From: Methylobacterium sp. Leaf108
GTDB lineage: Bacteria; Pseudomonadota; Alphaproteobacteria; Rhizobiales; Beijerinckiaceae
Length of the DNA: 64,000 nt
Assembly: GCF_001423265.1 (NCBI RefSeq)
Contig: NZ_LMND01000004.1
Location: 1 to 64,000 of the forward strand
Direction: 5' to 3'
Shown here: positions 32,746-41,738 of the stretch, one piece after another
Layout: the number at the start of each line of letters is the position of its first letter
How positions within the stretch are numbered: position 1 is the first letter of the stretch
Program-made: the position numbers and the translations under genes
Notes under the pieces: generated by a model
Databases searched by the model: none
Told to the model about the DNA's origin: nothing
What the model saw: the letters and a program-made list of their open reading frames with translations, nothing else

Positions 32746-35700
32746 CTACCATTGGTAGCGGATGCCGGCCCGGCCGCCGCCGCCGAGCAGGTCCTCGCCG
32801 ATGCGGTAGTCGGCCCTCAGGAAGCCGGACAGGCCGGTGGTGAGGTTGAGGAAATTGATCGAGGCCTGGATCTCGCCCCGCGCCTTGTTGACGTTGGTGA
32901 GGCCCGTGAGGCGGGTGCCGCCGCCGAAGGTGGCGGTGGTGCCGGACTCGGTGAAGACGTTGTAGACGAGGCCGGTGATGCTCGGCTCGACCCGGATGTT
33001 GTCCTGCACGAACTCGGTTCCGAGCCGGGCGCCGATGCGGCCGCGGAAGGCGTCGCCGTCCTGCAGCGGCACCGCGTTGGCGGCGAGCACCGGCGTGCGG
33101 TCGAACACCGTCGACACGTATTCGAGGCCCGCCGTCGGCTCGATGTAGAGGGCGTTGGGCAGGTCGAACCGGTAGCCGATGTTGCCCAGCACGTTGTAGT
33201 TCTGCAGGCCGGTCGACTGGCGCACGCCCGGCGCGGTGATGTCGAGGCCGAGCAGGTCGGTCTTGAACAGCGTGTCGGCGAAGAAGCCGCCCTTCAGGTA
33301 GGTGGCGTAGGCGCCCACCGTGCCGCCGTCGTAATCCTGGCGGCCCGCCTGCTGGTTGAGGCGGACGTTGGCGGTGGTGTAGCCGCCCATGACGCCGAGG
33401 ATCAGGCCGTCGTCCGGCGCGGTGACGCCGCTGATGACCACGTCGGCGCCCGCCAGCAGGCCGCCGGTGGCCTGGCTGTAGCCGAGGTCGCGCCCGAAGT
33501 TGGCGCCCCCGAAGGTGAGGGTGCTGAAGCCGGTGCGGCGCTCCATGTCGCCGAAGGCGCGCGCCCAGACGGCGGGCTTGACGTTGCTGGGCGGGGCCGG
33601 CGCCACGATCCTGGGGGCGATCGGGTCCTTGCTCACCAGGGCCGCGTATTGGCCGAGCGGCGCGTATTGCGTCATCTGCGGCAGGGCCGGGGCCGGGGCC
33701 GAGCCGGCGGCGGCGCGCTGGGCGTCGCCGCGGATCTGGGTGACGCGGTCGAGGATGGCGGTGCCGCCCTGGAAGGCGATGCTCTGGGCGGCCAGGACCG
33801 CCGTGGTGCCGGATTGGCCCACCGCGCTGGGCACCGTGACGAGGGAGACGGTGCTGCCGCCTTCCGTGCCGAGGGCGCCGGTGAGCAGCGCCACGTCGAG
33901 GGCGCCGAAGCTCTGGACGTTGGCGATGCCGAAGGCGCCGGGGCTCACCGCCCCGTTGACCTGCACGAGCACCGGCGAGGTGGTGAAGGCCTGCCCCGGC
34001 GTGAGGTTGAGGAGGTTGAGGCCGGTGGTGCCGCCGGCGCTTCCGGTGATCACCAGGCGGTCCGAGGAACTGGTCTGGGTCGAGACGTCGAGGTTCACCC
34101 GGCCGTTCTGGCCGACGTAGTTGCCGTTGATGGTGAGGCTGTCGCCGGCCCGGCCGTTCTGCAGGTCGATCGTGCCCGCGTTGGTGAAGGTCGCCGCCGA
34201 AACGGCGGAGGCGCCGCTCGCCCGTACCACGCCCGAGGCGTTGGTGAAGCTCGACAGGCCGGCCAGGGTCACGTCCGGACCGAGGTTGACGATGCCGGCG
34301 TTGGTGAGGCTGCCGCCGCCGAAGGTGCTGGTGCCGAGCGGGTTGAAGATCCCCGAGGTGTCGTTGCCGAAGCTCGACCCGGCCGAGAGGGCGACGCGGC
34401 CGGCGATCGTGCCGGCGTTGACGACCTGCGTCGCGCCGCGGCTGGCCGTGGTGTCGATCGCCAGGGCGGCGTCGACGAGGCCGGAGTTGTAGACGGTCAG
34501 GGCACCGACCGCCGGGGGGACCAGCCCCTGGGCGGTGGCGTCGAGGACGGCCGCGTCGATGCCGACCGACGCGGTGACGGTGCCCGCGTTCACGACCGTG
34601 ACGGCACCGCCGACGGTGCGGGCGTAGATGCCGGCCGTGCCTGCGGGCACGAAGCGCGCGAAGTCGCTCGGCAGCGTCGCCAGCTGCGCCGTGCTGACCT
34701 GCGTCGGCAGGGTCGCGTCCTGGGTGAGGGTGCCGCGGTTCGTGATCGTGACGGGGCCGAACAGCCCGCCGGCGGCGAGACCGAGCTTGCCGAAGGTCAC
34801 CTGCCCGGAGTTGGCCACCCCGACGCCCGCGCGGGAACCGGCGGCGATGCCCACCGTCGCACCCTGGATCACCCCGTCGTTCGTCGCCACCGCGTTGCCG
34901 CGGGTGGAGCCGGCGGCGATGCCGATGGGCGCCGTGAGGGTGCCGGCGTTGGCGACCTCGACCGAGCCGGTCCCGGCCCGCGCCACGATGGCGGCGGTGC
35001 CGGCCTCGATGGTGCCCGCGTTGGCGACGGTGGCCGAGCCGGCGCCGCCCTGGGTCTCGACCCGGATACCGGCGCCCGCCGCCGATACGATGCGGGCGCT
35101 CGAATCGACGGTGACGGCGACGTTGCCGCCCTGCGAACCGCCGGCCGTCGCCGCCATCACCAGCAGCGCGTCCTGCCCGGCCGCGGCGGTGATGGTGGTG
35201 TTCTGCAGGACGTTGAGGGTGAGCGCCCCGGTCGGCGTGTAGAAGATGCCGCCGCCGTAGACCCCGCGCGGACCGCAGTTGGCCAGCGTCGTGGTCGAGG
35301 CGTTGTCGCCGGCCGAGCAGAGCCGGGCGAACAGGACGCCGCCGTTGCGGACGGGGAACAGGAACTGGCCCGGGGCGCCGCCGTTCGACGCGGTGGCGAG
35401 GGCGAAGGGGCTGCCGTCGAGGTAGTAGCCCGGCACCAGCGCGCCCGGCAGCTGGTAGTAGGTGCCGTCGACGCCGGTGCCGGCCGAATAGCCCACGGCC
35501 GCGGAGGTGCCGCCCAGGCCGTTGGTGCCGCCCGAGGCGTCGCCGGTCTCGAACTGGATGCTGCGGTAGTTGTAAGTGATGTCGAAATTGCCGGCGCCCG
35601 TGTCGGAGCGCTCCGTCAGCACCACCTGGAAGGTGTTGAGCTTGTCGGCCTTCGACGCGAAATAGCCCACGGCCGGCCAGGTCGCACCGAAGGCGGTGCG

Positions 35701-36141
35701 GCCGGCATAGGTGCCGGTGCCGTAGGCGGTGACGCCGCTGGCGGCATTGGTGGTGTCGATGTCGGCGAAGAACGGCGCGATGATGGGGGCGCCGCGATAA
35801 TCGGCGTCGAGTCCGGTGGGCGTGTAATCGCTGAGCGGCCGGCCGAAGGTCACGTTGCCGTTGTTGTTGACGTAGATCTGCGTGTAGTTGCCGCCGAAGA
35901 AGTTGGCCGTGAAGGGCAGCGTCACCGGACCGCTGGAATTGTCGTCCCCGCGCGGGACCTGGGTCTGGTCGAAGCCCGGCGCGATGCCCTGCGCGGTGGC
36001 CTCGGATGCCGTCACCAGCGCCATCGCCAAGGGCAGGACCGCCAGGGATACGCCTGCGAGAAGGCTGGCCCGCAAGGCGCTCCGACGCGAGGCCGATCGG
36101 TCGGCGCGTCCGCCCGGTGCGGTAATGGCGTGAGAATGCAT
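32746..36141 (-). CDS. autotransporter with N-terminal nidogen-like (NIDO) domain
   Basis: 1131 residues from ATG 36141. A long signal peptide (~1-50, ending ASEATAQG) leads to a NIDO-like domain (~55-235: LPFTANFFGG, VNNNGNVTFG, APIIAPFFADIDT, FQVVLTERSDTG, YNYRSIQF). The middle (~290-800) has many short repeats such as VANAGTI and VVNAGTV typical of a beta-helix passenger. The end (~850-1131) is a type V autotransporter beta-barrel starting near AVWARAFGDMERR and finishing with a C-terminal Trp (IRYQW). It is predicted to be an outer-membrane surface adhesin. NIDO domains are usual in animal matrix proteins and rarer in bacterial adhesins. Confidence 0.87.
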   Translation of the reverse strand: MHSHAITAPGGRADRSASRRSALRASLLAGVSLAVLPLAMALVTASEATAQGIAPGFDQTQVPRGDDNSSGPVTLPFTANFFGGNYTQIYVNNNGNVTFGRPLSDYTPTGLDADYRGAPIIAPFFADIDTTNAASGVTAYGTGTYAGRTAFGATWPAVGYFASKADKLNTFQVVLTERSDTGAGNFDITYNYRSIQFETGDASGGTNGLGGTSAAVGYSAGTGVDGTYYQLPGALVPGYYLDGSPFALATASNGGAPGQFLFPVRNGGVLFARLCSAGDNASTTTLANCGPRGVYGGGIFYTPTGALTLNVLQNTTITAAAGQDALLVMAATAGGSQGGNVAVTVDSSARIVSAAGAGIRVETQGGAGSATVANAGTIEAGTAAIVARAGTGSVEVANAGTLTAPIGIAAGSTRGNAVATNDGVIQGATVGIAAGSRAGVGVANSGQVTFGKLGLAAGGLFGPVTITNRGTLTQDATLPTQVSTAQLATLPSDFARFVPAGTAGIYARTVGGAVTVVNAGTVTASVGIDAAVLDATAQGLVPPAVGALTVYNSGLVDAALAIDTTASRGATQVVNAGTIAGRVALSAGSSFGNDTSGIFNPLGTSTFGGGSLTNAGIVNLGPDVTLAGLSSFTNASGVVRASGASAVSAATFTNAGTIDLQNGRAGDSLTINGNYVGQNGRVNLDVSTQTSSSDRLVITGSAGGTTGLNLLNLTPGQAFTTSPVLVQVNGAVSPGAFGIANVQSFGALDVALLTGALGTEGGSTVSLVTVPSAVGQSGTTAVLAAQSIAFQGGTAILDRVTQIRGDAQRAAAGSAPAPALPQMTQYAPLGQYAALVSKDPIAPRIVAPAPPSNVKPAVWARAFGDMERRTGFSTLTFGGANFGRDLGYSQATGGLLAGADVVISGVTAPDDGLILGVMGGYTTANVRLNQQAGRQDYDGGTVGAYATYLKGGFFADTLFKTDLLGLDITAPGVRQSTGLQNYNVLGNIGYRFDLPNALYIEPTAGLEYVSTVFDRTPVLAANAVPLQDGDAFRGRIGARLGTEFVQDNIRVEPSITGLVYNVFTESGTTATFGGGTRLTGLTNVNKARGEIQASINFLNLTTGLSGFLRADYRIGEDLLGGGGRAGIRYQW

Positions 36142-36604
36142 TGTCTGGTGCCCTTTGACCTCGCCAAGACTGTACAGCCAGGTATCCGGATTTGGGTGAC
36201 GAAACGCCTTAACGATTCTAAACCACCTTGAATTTCGAAGGTATGTTGCCATGGTGCCACAAACGCTGTCCCGCCGGGCGAAGACAGAACTTGAGCCGGC
36301 CCCGGAAATTCCAACGCAGTCGTTTCGGCGGAGGGTTGCGTGCGAAGACCGGCGAACACCACGCCGACGCCAGCCGTGCGGTGCCGAGACCCTGAGGGCC
36401 GCGGCATGATTCGCAATCGGCGATTCGGGGACGCGGGCAATTCCGGCGCGAACGCCGGCCGACCGTCTCCGGTGCGTCGTGCCATTTCCGATGGATCACT
36501 CGTACCATTTCCGGGTGATCACTTCGTGATGCGGAAATGGGCTTCGCTCAGGCGCTGCGCGGGCGTGCCGATCCGGCCACCGCGGTCATCGAGCGCTGGC
36601 CGTA
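36142..36604. other. 463-bp intergenic region with dispersed repeat A
   Basis: Between the start of the autotransporter and the end of the caspase-like gene, both on the minus strand. The part next to 36142-36260 is AT-richer and should hold the autotransporter promoter. The part at 36511-36576 is a copy of the dispersed repeat. No gene was found. Confidence 0.6.
36511..36576 (+). repeat. dispersed intergenic repeat, copy A
   Basis: The first ~48 bases (CCGGGTGATCACTTCGTGAT and on through GGGCTTCGCTCAGGCG) are almost identical to the reverse complement of 53006-53053. It contains the small hairpin ATCAC-TTC-GTGAT. A partial duplicate of its edge (CATTTCCG..GATCACT) lies just before it at 36483-36500. 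Confidence 0.8.
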
Positions 36605-39600
36605 TCAGGGCATCCGGCTCATGGCGCGGACCGCGCCGATCTCGGCGGGCGTGACGCTCGGGGCCGAGGAGGCGGTGGCGCGCACCGGGGCCGAGCGGGT
36701 GTAGGTGGACAGGGCCGGCACCTTCGGGGCGGCGCGCACCGGCGCCACGATCTTGTAGGTGGGCCTGGGAGCCGGACGGGCGGCCTCGCGCGGAGCCGGG
36801 CGCACGACCTCGCGCGGAGCGGGGCGGCGGACCTCCCGCTCCACCGGCGGCGCGACGACCTTGCGAGCCGGCCGGACATCCTCTTCGATCTCCGCCGGGC
36901 GCGCCGCCTTGCGGATGCGCGGGGCCGGGTCGACCGCCACCGGGGCCGCCTTGCGCGGCAGGCAGACGCTGTCGCTGAGCACGGTGCCGTTCGGGCAGGT
37001 CACCTTCACGCAGACCTCGCCCTGCTGCTCGCTGCCGGTGGGGCAGATCATCGGGCAGATCCGGCCGCTGTAGCTGTTGAGATCGTCCAGGGTGAGCTGG
37101 TCGGGCAGGGTCGAGGCGATGCGGATGGAGCGGTTGGGGCCGTTGCCGGTCAGCTCGGCCTTGGCCTGATCCGTCTTGGCCTGATCCGTCTTGGCCTGAT
37201 CCGTCTTGGCCCGATCGGCGCGCTTGGCGGCGGCGTAGAACCGGTCGAGGGCCGCCATCGAGTGCCGGCCCCACGAGGCCTCCGGCGGCTCGGTGTAGCA
37301 GCCGAGTTCGGTCAGGCGGCGCTGGACCGCGCGCTGGACCTCGCCCGGGTTGCCCGGAACCGTCGCCTTGACGTCGCCGATCTCCTTGAGGTCGAGGCTG
37401 GCATAGGCGGTGTGGGGCAACTTGGCGGTGTCGGCCTGGGAGGCGGGCGCCCGGTCGGCGGGCGCCCGGTCGGAGGGGGCGACCACGGCCTTGGCCGCGT
37501 CCATGGACAGGGCAAAGCCCCCGGCGGCGGCGACCGGCTCGACCGCCGCGATCCTGGAATCCACCACGGCCGCCATGCGGACCGCCTCGGCGTCCGCCGC
37601 CAGACGAGCCTGCTCTTGCCGGACCTGCTCTTGCCGGACCTGTTCTTGCCGAACCGCGGCGACCTGAGCCGCCGCCTCGGAGGCGATGCGCAGTTGATCG
37701 GCGCGGGCGGTCTCTTCCCGGCGCGACTGCTCGGCGGCGGCGACCCGTGCGGCCTCCTCGCGGCGCGTCTGTTCGATCGCCGCCAGCCGGGTGGCCCTCT
37801 CGGCGTCCGCCCTGGCCTGTTCGATTCTGGCCTGTTCGGCCTTGGATTGCTCGATTCTGGCCTGCTCGGCTCTCGCCTGTTCCTGCCGGGCGGCCTCGTC
37901 GCGGCGCTGCTGTTCGGCGGCGGCCACGCGCGCGGCTTCGGCCTTCGCCTGATCCAGGCGGGCCGCGTCCTCGCGGCGCTGGCGCTCGGCGGCCGCGACC
38001 TGTGCAGCGGCGACCTGTGCGGCCGCGACCTGTGCGGCCGCGACCTGTGCGGCCTTCTCGGCCTTGGCCTGCTCCTGCCGGGCGATCTCGTCGCGACGCG
38101 CCTGCTCGAGGGCGGCGAGGCGGGCGGCCTTCTCGGCCTCGACACGGGCCTGTTCGATCTTGACCTGTTCGATGCGCGCGGCCTCGTCGCGGCGCTTCTG
38201 CTCCAGGGCAGCCAGGCGGGCGGCCTTCTCGGCATCCGCGCGGGCCTGGTCGATCCGGGCCTGTTCCTGCCGCGCCAGCTCCACGCGGGCAGCCTCGTCG
38301 CGGCGCGCCTGCTCGGCGACGGCGAATTGGGCGGCCTTCTCGGCCTCGATCCTGGCCTGTTCGACGCGCGCGGCTTCGTCCCGGCGCTTCTGCTCGGCGG
38401 CGGCCAGACGCGCCGCTTTCTCCGCCTCCGCTTTGGCCTGTTCCTGGCGGGCGAGGCGCGCGGCCTCTTCCCGGCGCAGGATCTCGGCGGCGGCGAGGCG
38501 GGCGGCCTTCTCGGCGTCCAGGCGGGCCTGCTCCTGCCGGGCGCGCTCCTCGCGCCGGATCGCCTCGCGGCGGGCCTCCTCGTCCTGCCGCTGGGCCATC
38601 AGGCGGGCGAGCTCGGCCTGATTCTGCTCCTCCTCGCGGCGCGACTTCTCCATGCTGAGGCGGGCCTGCTCGCGGTGGTTCTGTTCCTCCTCGCGGCGAG
38701 CCCAGAGCTGCCGCTCCTGGGCGCGGCGCTCCTCCTGGCGGCGGTTCTCGGCCTCCTGCTCGGCGTAGCGGGCCTGGTTCTCCAGGAGCTGGATGCGGAT
38801 GCGCGCCGCATCGGCGAGGAAGCTCGCCGGGAACTTCTCGATGAAGGCGGAGAGGTCGGCCACCACGTTGCTGTTGCGCAGGCGGCTCCAGGCCTGGGAG
38901 TCGGTCTCGGCCCGGTTGAGGAACACCTCGTCGGCGTAGGAGCGCGAGAACTCGGGCAGCTGCTTGCCCTGCGTCGCCTTCTTCACCGCCACCGCCACCC
39001 GCTGGAACACCTGCCCGACCTCGAGGCCGGATTCGGCCAGGGACTTGGCCAGCGCCTCGGCGTAGGGGCTGTTGCGGCCCTGGCCGTCGAAGGCGACCTG
39101 GTTGGACTGCGTGGCGTAGGCGATGATCAGGCCGTCGCGGCCCACCACCCGGGCGAGCCCGGTGCCGCTGCCGCGCTTGACGCCCTCGGTGAGCGGCAGG
39201 TTGCGGCAGGCGTCGAGGATCATGATCCGCGCGCCGCGGGAGTTGTCGAGGGCGCCGATGACGCTGTCGACGGAGATCGTCTCGAACGGGATGTCGAACC
39301 CGTCCTTCAGCTGCGCGTCCGTCGGCACCAGGAAGTTCTGGTTCTGGTACTGCAGGCCGTGGCCGGCGTAGTAGACCACCGCCGTCTCGGCGTCGCTCGC
39401 CGCGCGGGAGAACTGCGCCAGCCGCCGGTCCATGTCGCGCTTGCTGAGGTCGCGACCCTCGATGACCGTGAAGCCGATCTGCCGGAGGACGGCGGCGATG
39501 TCTTCGGCGTCGTTGCTCGGGTTGTCGAGCTTGCCGAAGCTGGCGTAGGCGGCATTGCCGATGATCAGGGCGACGCGCTTGCCGGTCTGGGTCTGCGCAA

Positions 39601-39670
39601 CCGCCGCCGATGCCCACATCGTGAGCAGGAGGACGAACAGCGCTGGCAGCACCTTCTTCATGGGCCTCAT
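36605..39670 (-). CDS. caspase-like (peptidase C14) protein with long TolA-like coiled coil
   Basis: 1021 residues from ATG 39670 (39661, MKKVLP, is equally possible). A signal peptide (MKKVLPALFVLLLTMWASAAVAQ) precedes a caspase-like domain (~25-265) with the catalytic His in YYAGHGLQYQN and Cys in LDACRN, both present. Residues ~300-720 are a highly charged Ala/Arg/Glu/Gln coiled coil of the QARxEAExAARLAAxEQ type. The C-terminal third is basic and Pro-rich, with a short CPNGTVLSDSVCLPR segment. It is likely a periplasmic or envelope-anchored cysteine peptidase with a long stalk. Several runs of the stalk are exact 15-base repeats. Confidence 0.87.
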   Translation of the reverse strand: MRPMKKVLPALFVLLLTMWASAAVAQTQTGKRVALIIGNAAYASFGKLDNPSNDAEDIAAVLRQIGFTVIEGRDLSKRDMDRRLAQFSRAASDAETAVVYYAGHGLQYQNQNFLVPTDAQLKDGFDIPFETISVDSVIGALDNSRGARIMILDACRNLPLTEGVKRGSGTGLARVVGRDGLIIAYATQSNQVAFDGQGRNSPYAEALAKSLAESGLEVGQVFQRVAVAVKKATQGKQLPEFSRSYADEVFLNRAETDSQAWSRLRNSNVVADLSAFIEKFPASFLADAARIRIQLLENQARYAEQEAENRRQEERRAQERQLWARREEEQNHREQARLSMEKSRREEEQNQAELARLMAQRQDEEARREAIRREERARQEQARLDAEKAARLAAAEILRREEAARLARQEQAKAEAEKAARLAAAEQKRRDEAARVEQARIEAEKAAQFAVAEQARRDEAARVELARQEQARIDQARADAEKAARLAALEQKRRDEAARIEQVKIEQARVEAEKAARLAALEQARRDEIARQEQAKAEKAAQVAAAQVAAAQVAAAQVAAAERQRREDAARLDQAKAEAARVAAAEQQRRDEAARQEQARAEQARIEQSKAEQARIEQARADAERATRLAAIEQTRREEAARVAAAEQSRREETARADQLRIASEAAAQVAAVRQEQVRQEQVRQEQARLAADAEAVRMAAVVDSRIAAVEPVAAAGGFALSMDAAKAVVAPSDRAPADRAPASQADTAKLPHTAYASLDLKEIGDVKATVPGNPGEVQRAVQRRLTELGCYTEPPEASWGRHSMAALDRFYAAAKRADRAKTDQAKTDQAKTDQAKAELTGNGPNRSIRIASTLPDQLTLDDLNSYSGRICPMICPTGSEQQGEVCVKVTCPNGTVLSDSVCLPRKAAPVAVDPAPRIRKAARPAEIEEDVRPARKVVAPPVEREVRRPAPREVVRPAPREAARPAPRPTYKIVAPVRAAPKVPALSTYTRSAPVRATASSAPSVTPAEIGAVRAMSRMP
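37160..37204 (-). repeat. three exact 15-bp repeats in the caspase-like gene
   Basis: CTTGGCCTGATCCGT occurs three times in a row, followed by a degenerate fourth copy. On the coding strand this gives repeated AKTDQ. Confidence 0.9.
37995..38054 (-). repeat. four 15-bp repeats in the caspase-like coiled coil
   Basis: GCGACCTGTGCGGCC is present four times in tandem (first copy with two changes). The coding strand gives repeated AAQVA within the coiled-coil stalk. Confidence 0.9.
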
Positions 39671-39943
39671 CAGTACACGCCGGGTCGCACGCCGATCAAG
39701 TGACCGGGCGCACCGCCAAGAGATTTCCGCGGCCCGCGCCGGCGCCGATTCACCCGAACATTGAATTGCCACGGAGGATCGGCCGCCAAACCGGAGTCAT
39801 CGTTGCAACGGCGCCGCCCAACACATCATAAGATCGGCTTGGCGAAAGCGCGGCGGTGGTGGAATCTGTCGCGTGATTCGCATGCGCTCCGCATCGACGA
39901 GGTTGGGGAAGACGCATGGTCGAAGACCCGTGGTCGTAGTCCG

Positions 39944-41710
39944 ATGACGATCCGCCCCGCCTGGATCGCCGCCTCCGGCCTCGCCGTGGCCGTGGCCGCG
40001 GCCGCGGCGTGGCCGCTCCTGACGGGCGTCCTGGCGGGGCATGTCCGGGACCGGCTGGCCCGCGAGACGGGGCTGGACTGGCGGATCGGGTCCGTCGCGC
40101 TCGGAGCGGGCCCGAGCCTCGTGCTGTCCGACGTCGGCGCCGGGCGGGCGGGCGCCGGCCTCGGGCTCGACGTCCGCAAGGTGCATCTCTCCGGGCCGTT
40201 CGCCCTCGTCATGGGCGGGGCCGGGGCGCTGCGGGTGCGGGTCGAGGAAGCCCGCCTGCGGCTGCCCCTCGACGGGGAGCCGGCCACGCCCCGGGCGGGC
40301 GGCGAGGGGCAGCCGGGGCTCTCGGCCCTCGCCGGCAGCGCCAGGATCGAGGCCTTCGACCTGTCCGCGGACGGGCGCAGCCTGTCGGTGGCGATACCGG
40401 CCGCCGACCTCACCCTCGATCTCGATTCGGGCCCGGCGCCGGCGGGGGCAACCTACCGGCTCGATCTCGACGCCGGCGGCCATCGCCTGGCACTGGCCCT
40501 CGATCCCCCCGCCGGATCGGGCCGGCCGCTGCGCCTCACCCTCGAACCGGGCGGCCCCTCCGGCCGCCGTGGCACGATCGCGGGCAGCCTGCGTCTCGAG
40601 GGCCGCCGGGTCGCCCTCGACCGCCTCACGGGCACCCTCGACGGTGCGGCTCTCTCGGGCGCCCTGCTCTGCGACCTGCCGGCGGGCGCCTCCGCCAAAC
40701 CGCGGATCGCGGCGGACCTGCGCCTCGACGCCCTCGCCCTGGCGCCGGAAGGATCCTCCACCCGGGCGCCCGCCGGCCTCACCGTGCCCGTCCCGGTCGG
40801 CATCCTGCCCGATCCGCGCTGGTTCGCGGCCGTGGAGGGCGAGGGCCGCATCGCGCTCGGGCGCCTCGTCCTCGGGCCGGCCCGGATCGAGGGCGTCGCC
40901 GTCACCGCCAAGGTGGGCGCGGGCGTCCTCGAGGCCGGGCTCGCGGCGGCCCGGGCCTACGAGGGGACGCTGAAGGTCCGCTACGCCCTGGCACCGGCCG
41001 GAACCGCGGGCCGTCACCGCCTGGGCCTCACCCTGACGCAGGGGCAGGTCCGCCCCCTGCTCGGCGACCTCCTCGGGATCGCCGCCATCGACGGGCGCCT
41101 CACGGCGAGCCTCGACATCGAGGCCGTGGCCGCCCGCCCCGAGGACGTCCCGCGCGCGGCCACCGGCTCGGCGGACATGAGCGTCACCGACGGCACCCTG
41201 GAGGGCTCGGAGCTCCTCGCCGTCCTCGCCTCCCTCGGGCAGGAGCGGGGGAGCGCGGCCACCCGCTTCAGCTATCTCGGCGGGCGCCTGCGCATCGCGC
41301 AGGGAACCGGCGTCACCGAGGGGCTGTCCCTGCGCTCGCCGCTGATCGAAGCCGGCGGCAGCGGCAGCCTCGATCTCGTGGGCCAGACCCTGGACCTCAC
41401 CTTCCAGCCCAGGGTCACGCCCCAGCGCGGGCGCCGGCCCGGCCGCGGGCTCTCCGTCCCGGTGCGGGTGACGGGGCCCTGGCGGGACCCCGCGGTCTCC
41501 GCCGACATGGCGGGGCTGCTCGACGATCCGGCCGGCGCGATGGAGGCGTTGCAGGACCTCGGGACCGGGCTGTTGGGCGGCCCAAGTGCCACCGGCGGCC
41601 CAAGTGCCACCGGCGGCGGCCAAGGCGCCACCGGCGGCGAACTCGGCGGCTTCCTCGACGCCATCCTCCCAAGGTCGCGCCCGGACGCCCCCGTCCCGCG
41701 GCGACGCTGA
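39944..41710 (+). CDS. AsmA-family envelope protein
   Basis: 588 residues from ATG 39944 (MTIRPAWIA). One N-terminal membrane anchor (~6-28) is followed by a long beta-rich periplasmic region. AsmA features are the early GHVRDRLARETGLDWRIGSVAL and the C-terminal DGRLTASLDIEA...TGSADMSVTDGTLEG...LSLRSPLIEAGGSGSLDLVGQTLDLTFQP block (~390-500). AsmA-like proteins bridge the periplasm and are linked to phospholipid transport and outer-membrane assembly. The tail has a short Gly/Ser/Thr repeat from an 18-base duplication near 41580. It is 28 bases upstream of an RND adaptor gene on the same strand. Confidence 0.85.
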   Translation: MTIRPAWIAASGLAVAVAAAAAWPLLTGVLAGHVRDRLARETGLDWRIGSVALGAGPSLVLSDVGAGRAGAGLGLDVRKVHLSGPFALVMGGAGALRVRVEEARLRLPLDGEPATPRAGGEGQPGLSALAGSARIEAFDLSADGRSLSVAIPAADLTLDLDSGPAPAGATYRLDLDAGGHRLALALDPPAGSGRPLRLTLEPGGPSGRRGTIAGSLRLEGRRVALDRLTGTLDGAALSGALLCDLPAGASAKPRIAADLRLDALALAPEGSSTRAPAGLTVPVPVGILPDPRWFAAVEGEGRIALGRLVLGPARIEGVAVTAKVGAGVLEAGLAAARAYEGTLKVRYALAPAGTAGRHRLGLTLTQGQVRPLLGDLLGIAAIDGRLTASLDIEAVAARPEDVPRAATGSADMSVTDGTLEGSELLAVLASLGQERGSAATRFSYLGGRLRIAQGTGVTEGLSLRSPLIEAGGSGSLDLVGQTLDLTFQPRVTPQRGRRPGRGLSVPVRVTGPWRDPAVSADMAGLLDDPAGAMEALQDLGTGLLGGPSATGGPSATGGGQGATGGELGGFLDAILPRSRPDAPVPRRR

Positions 41711-41738
41711 AACCTTCACGATCGAGATCTCCAGGATC

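Noticed and set aside
32752-36231. Open frame of 1,159 codons on the + strand
   Set aside because: Mirror frame of the autotransporter gene; no domain, biased composition.
37262-39703. Long Leu/Gly/Ala-rich + strand frame with membrane-like look
   Set aside because: Antisense of the caspase-like coiled-coil gene; hydrophobic repeats are the complement of Glu/Lys/Ala codons.
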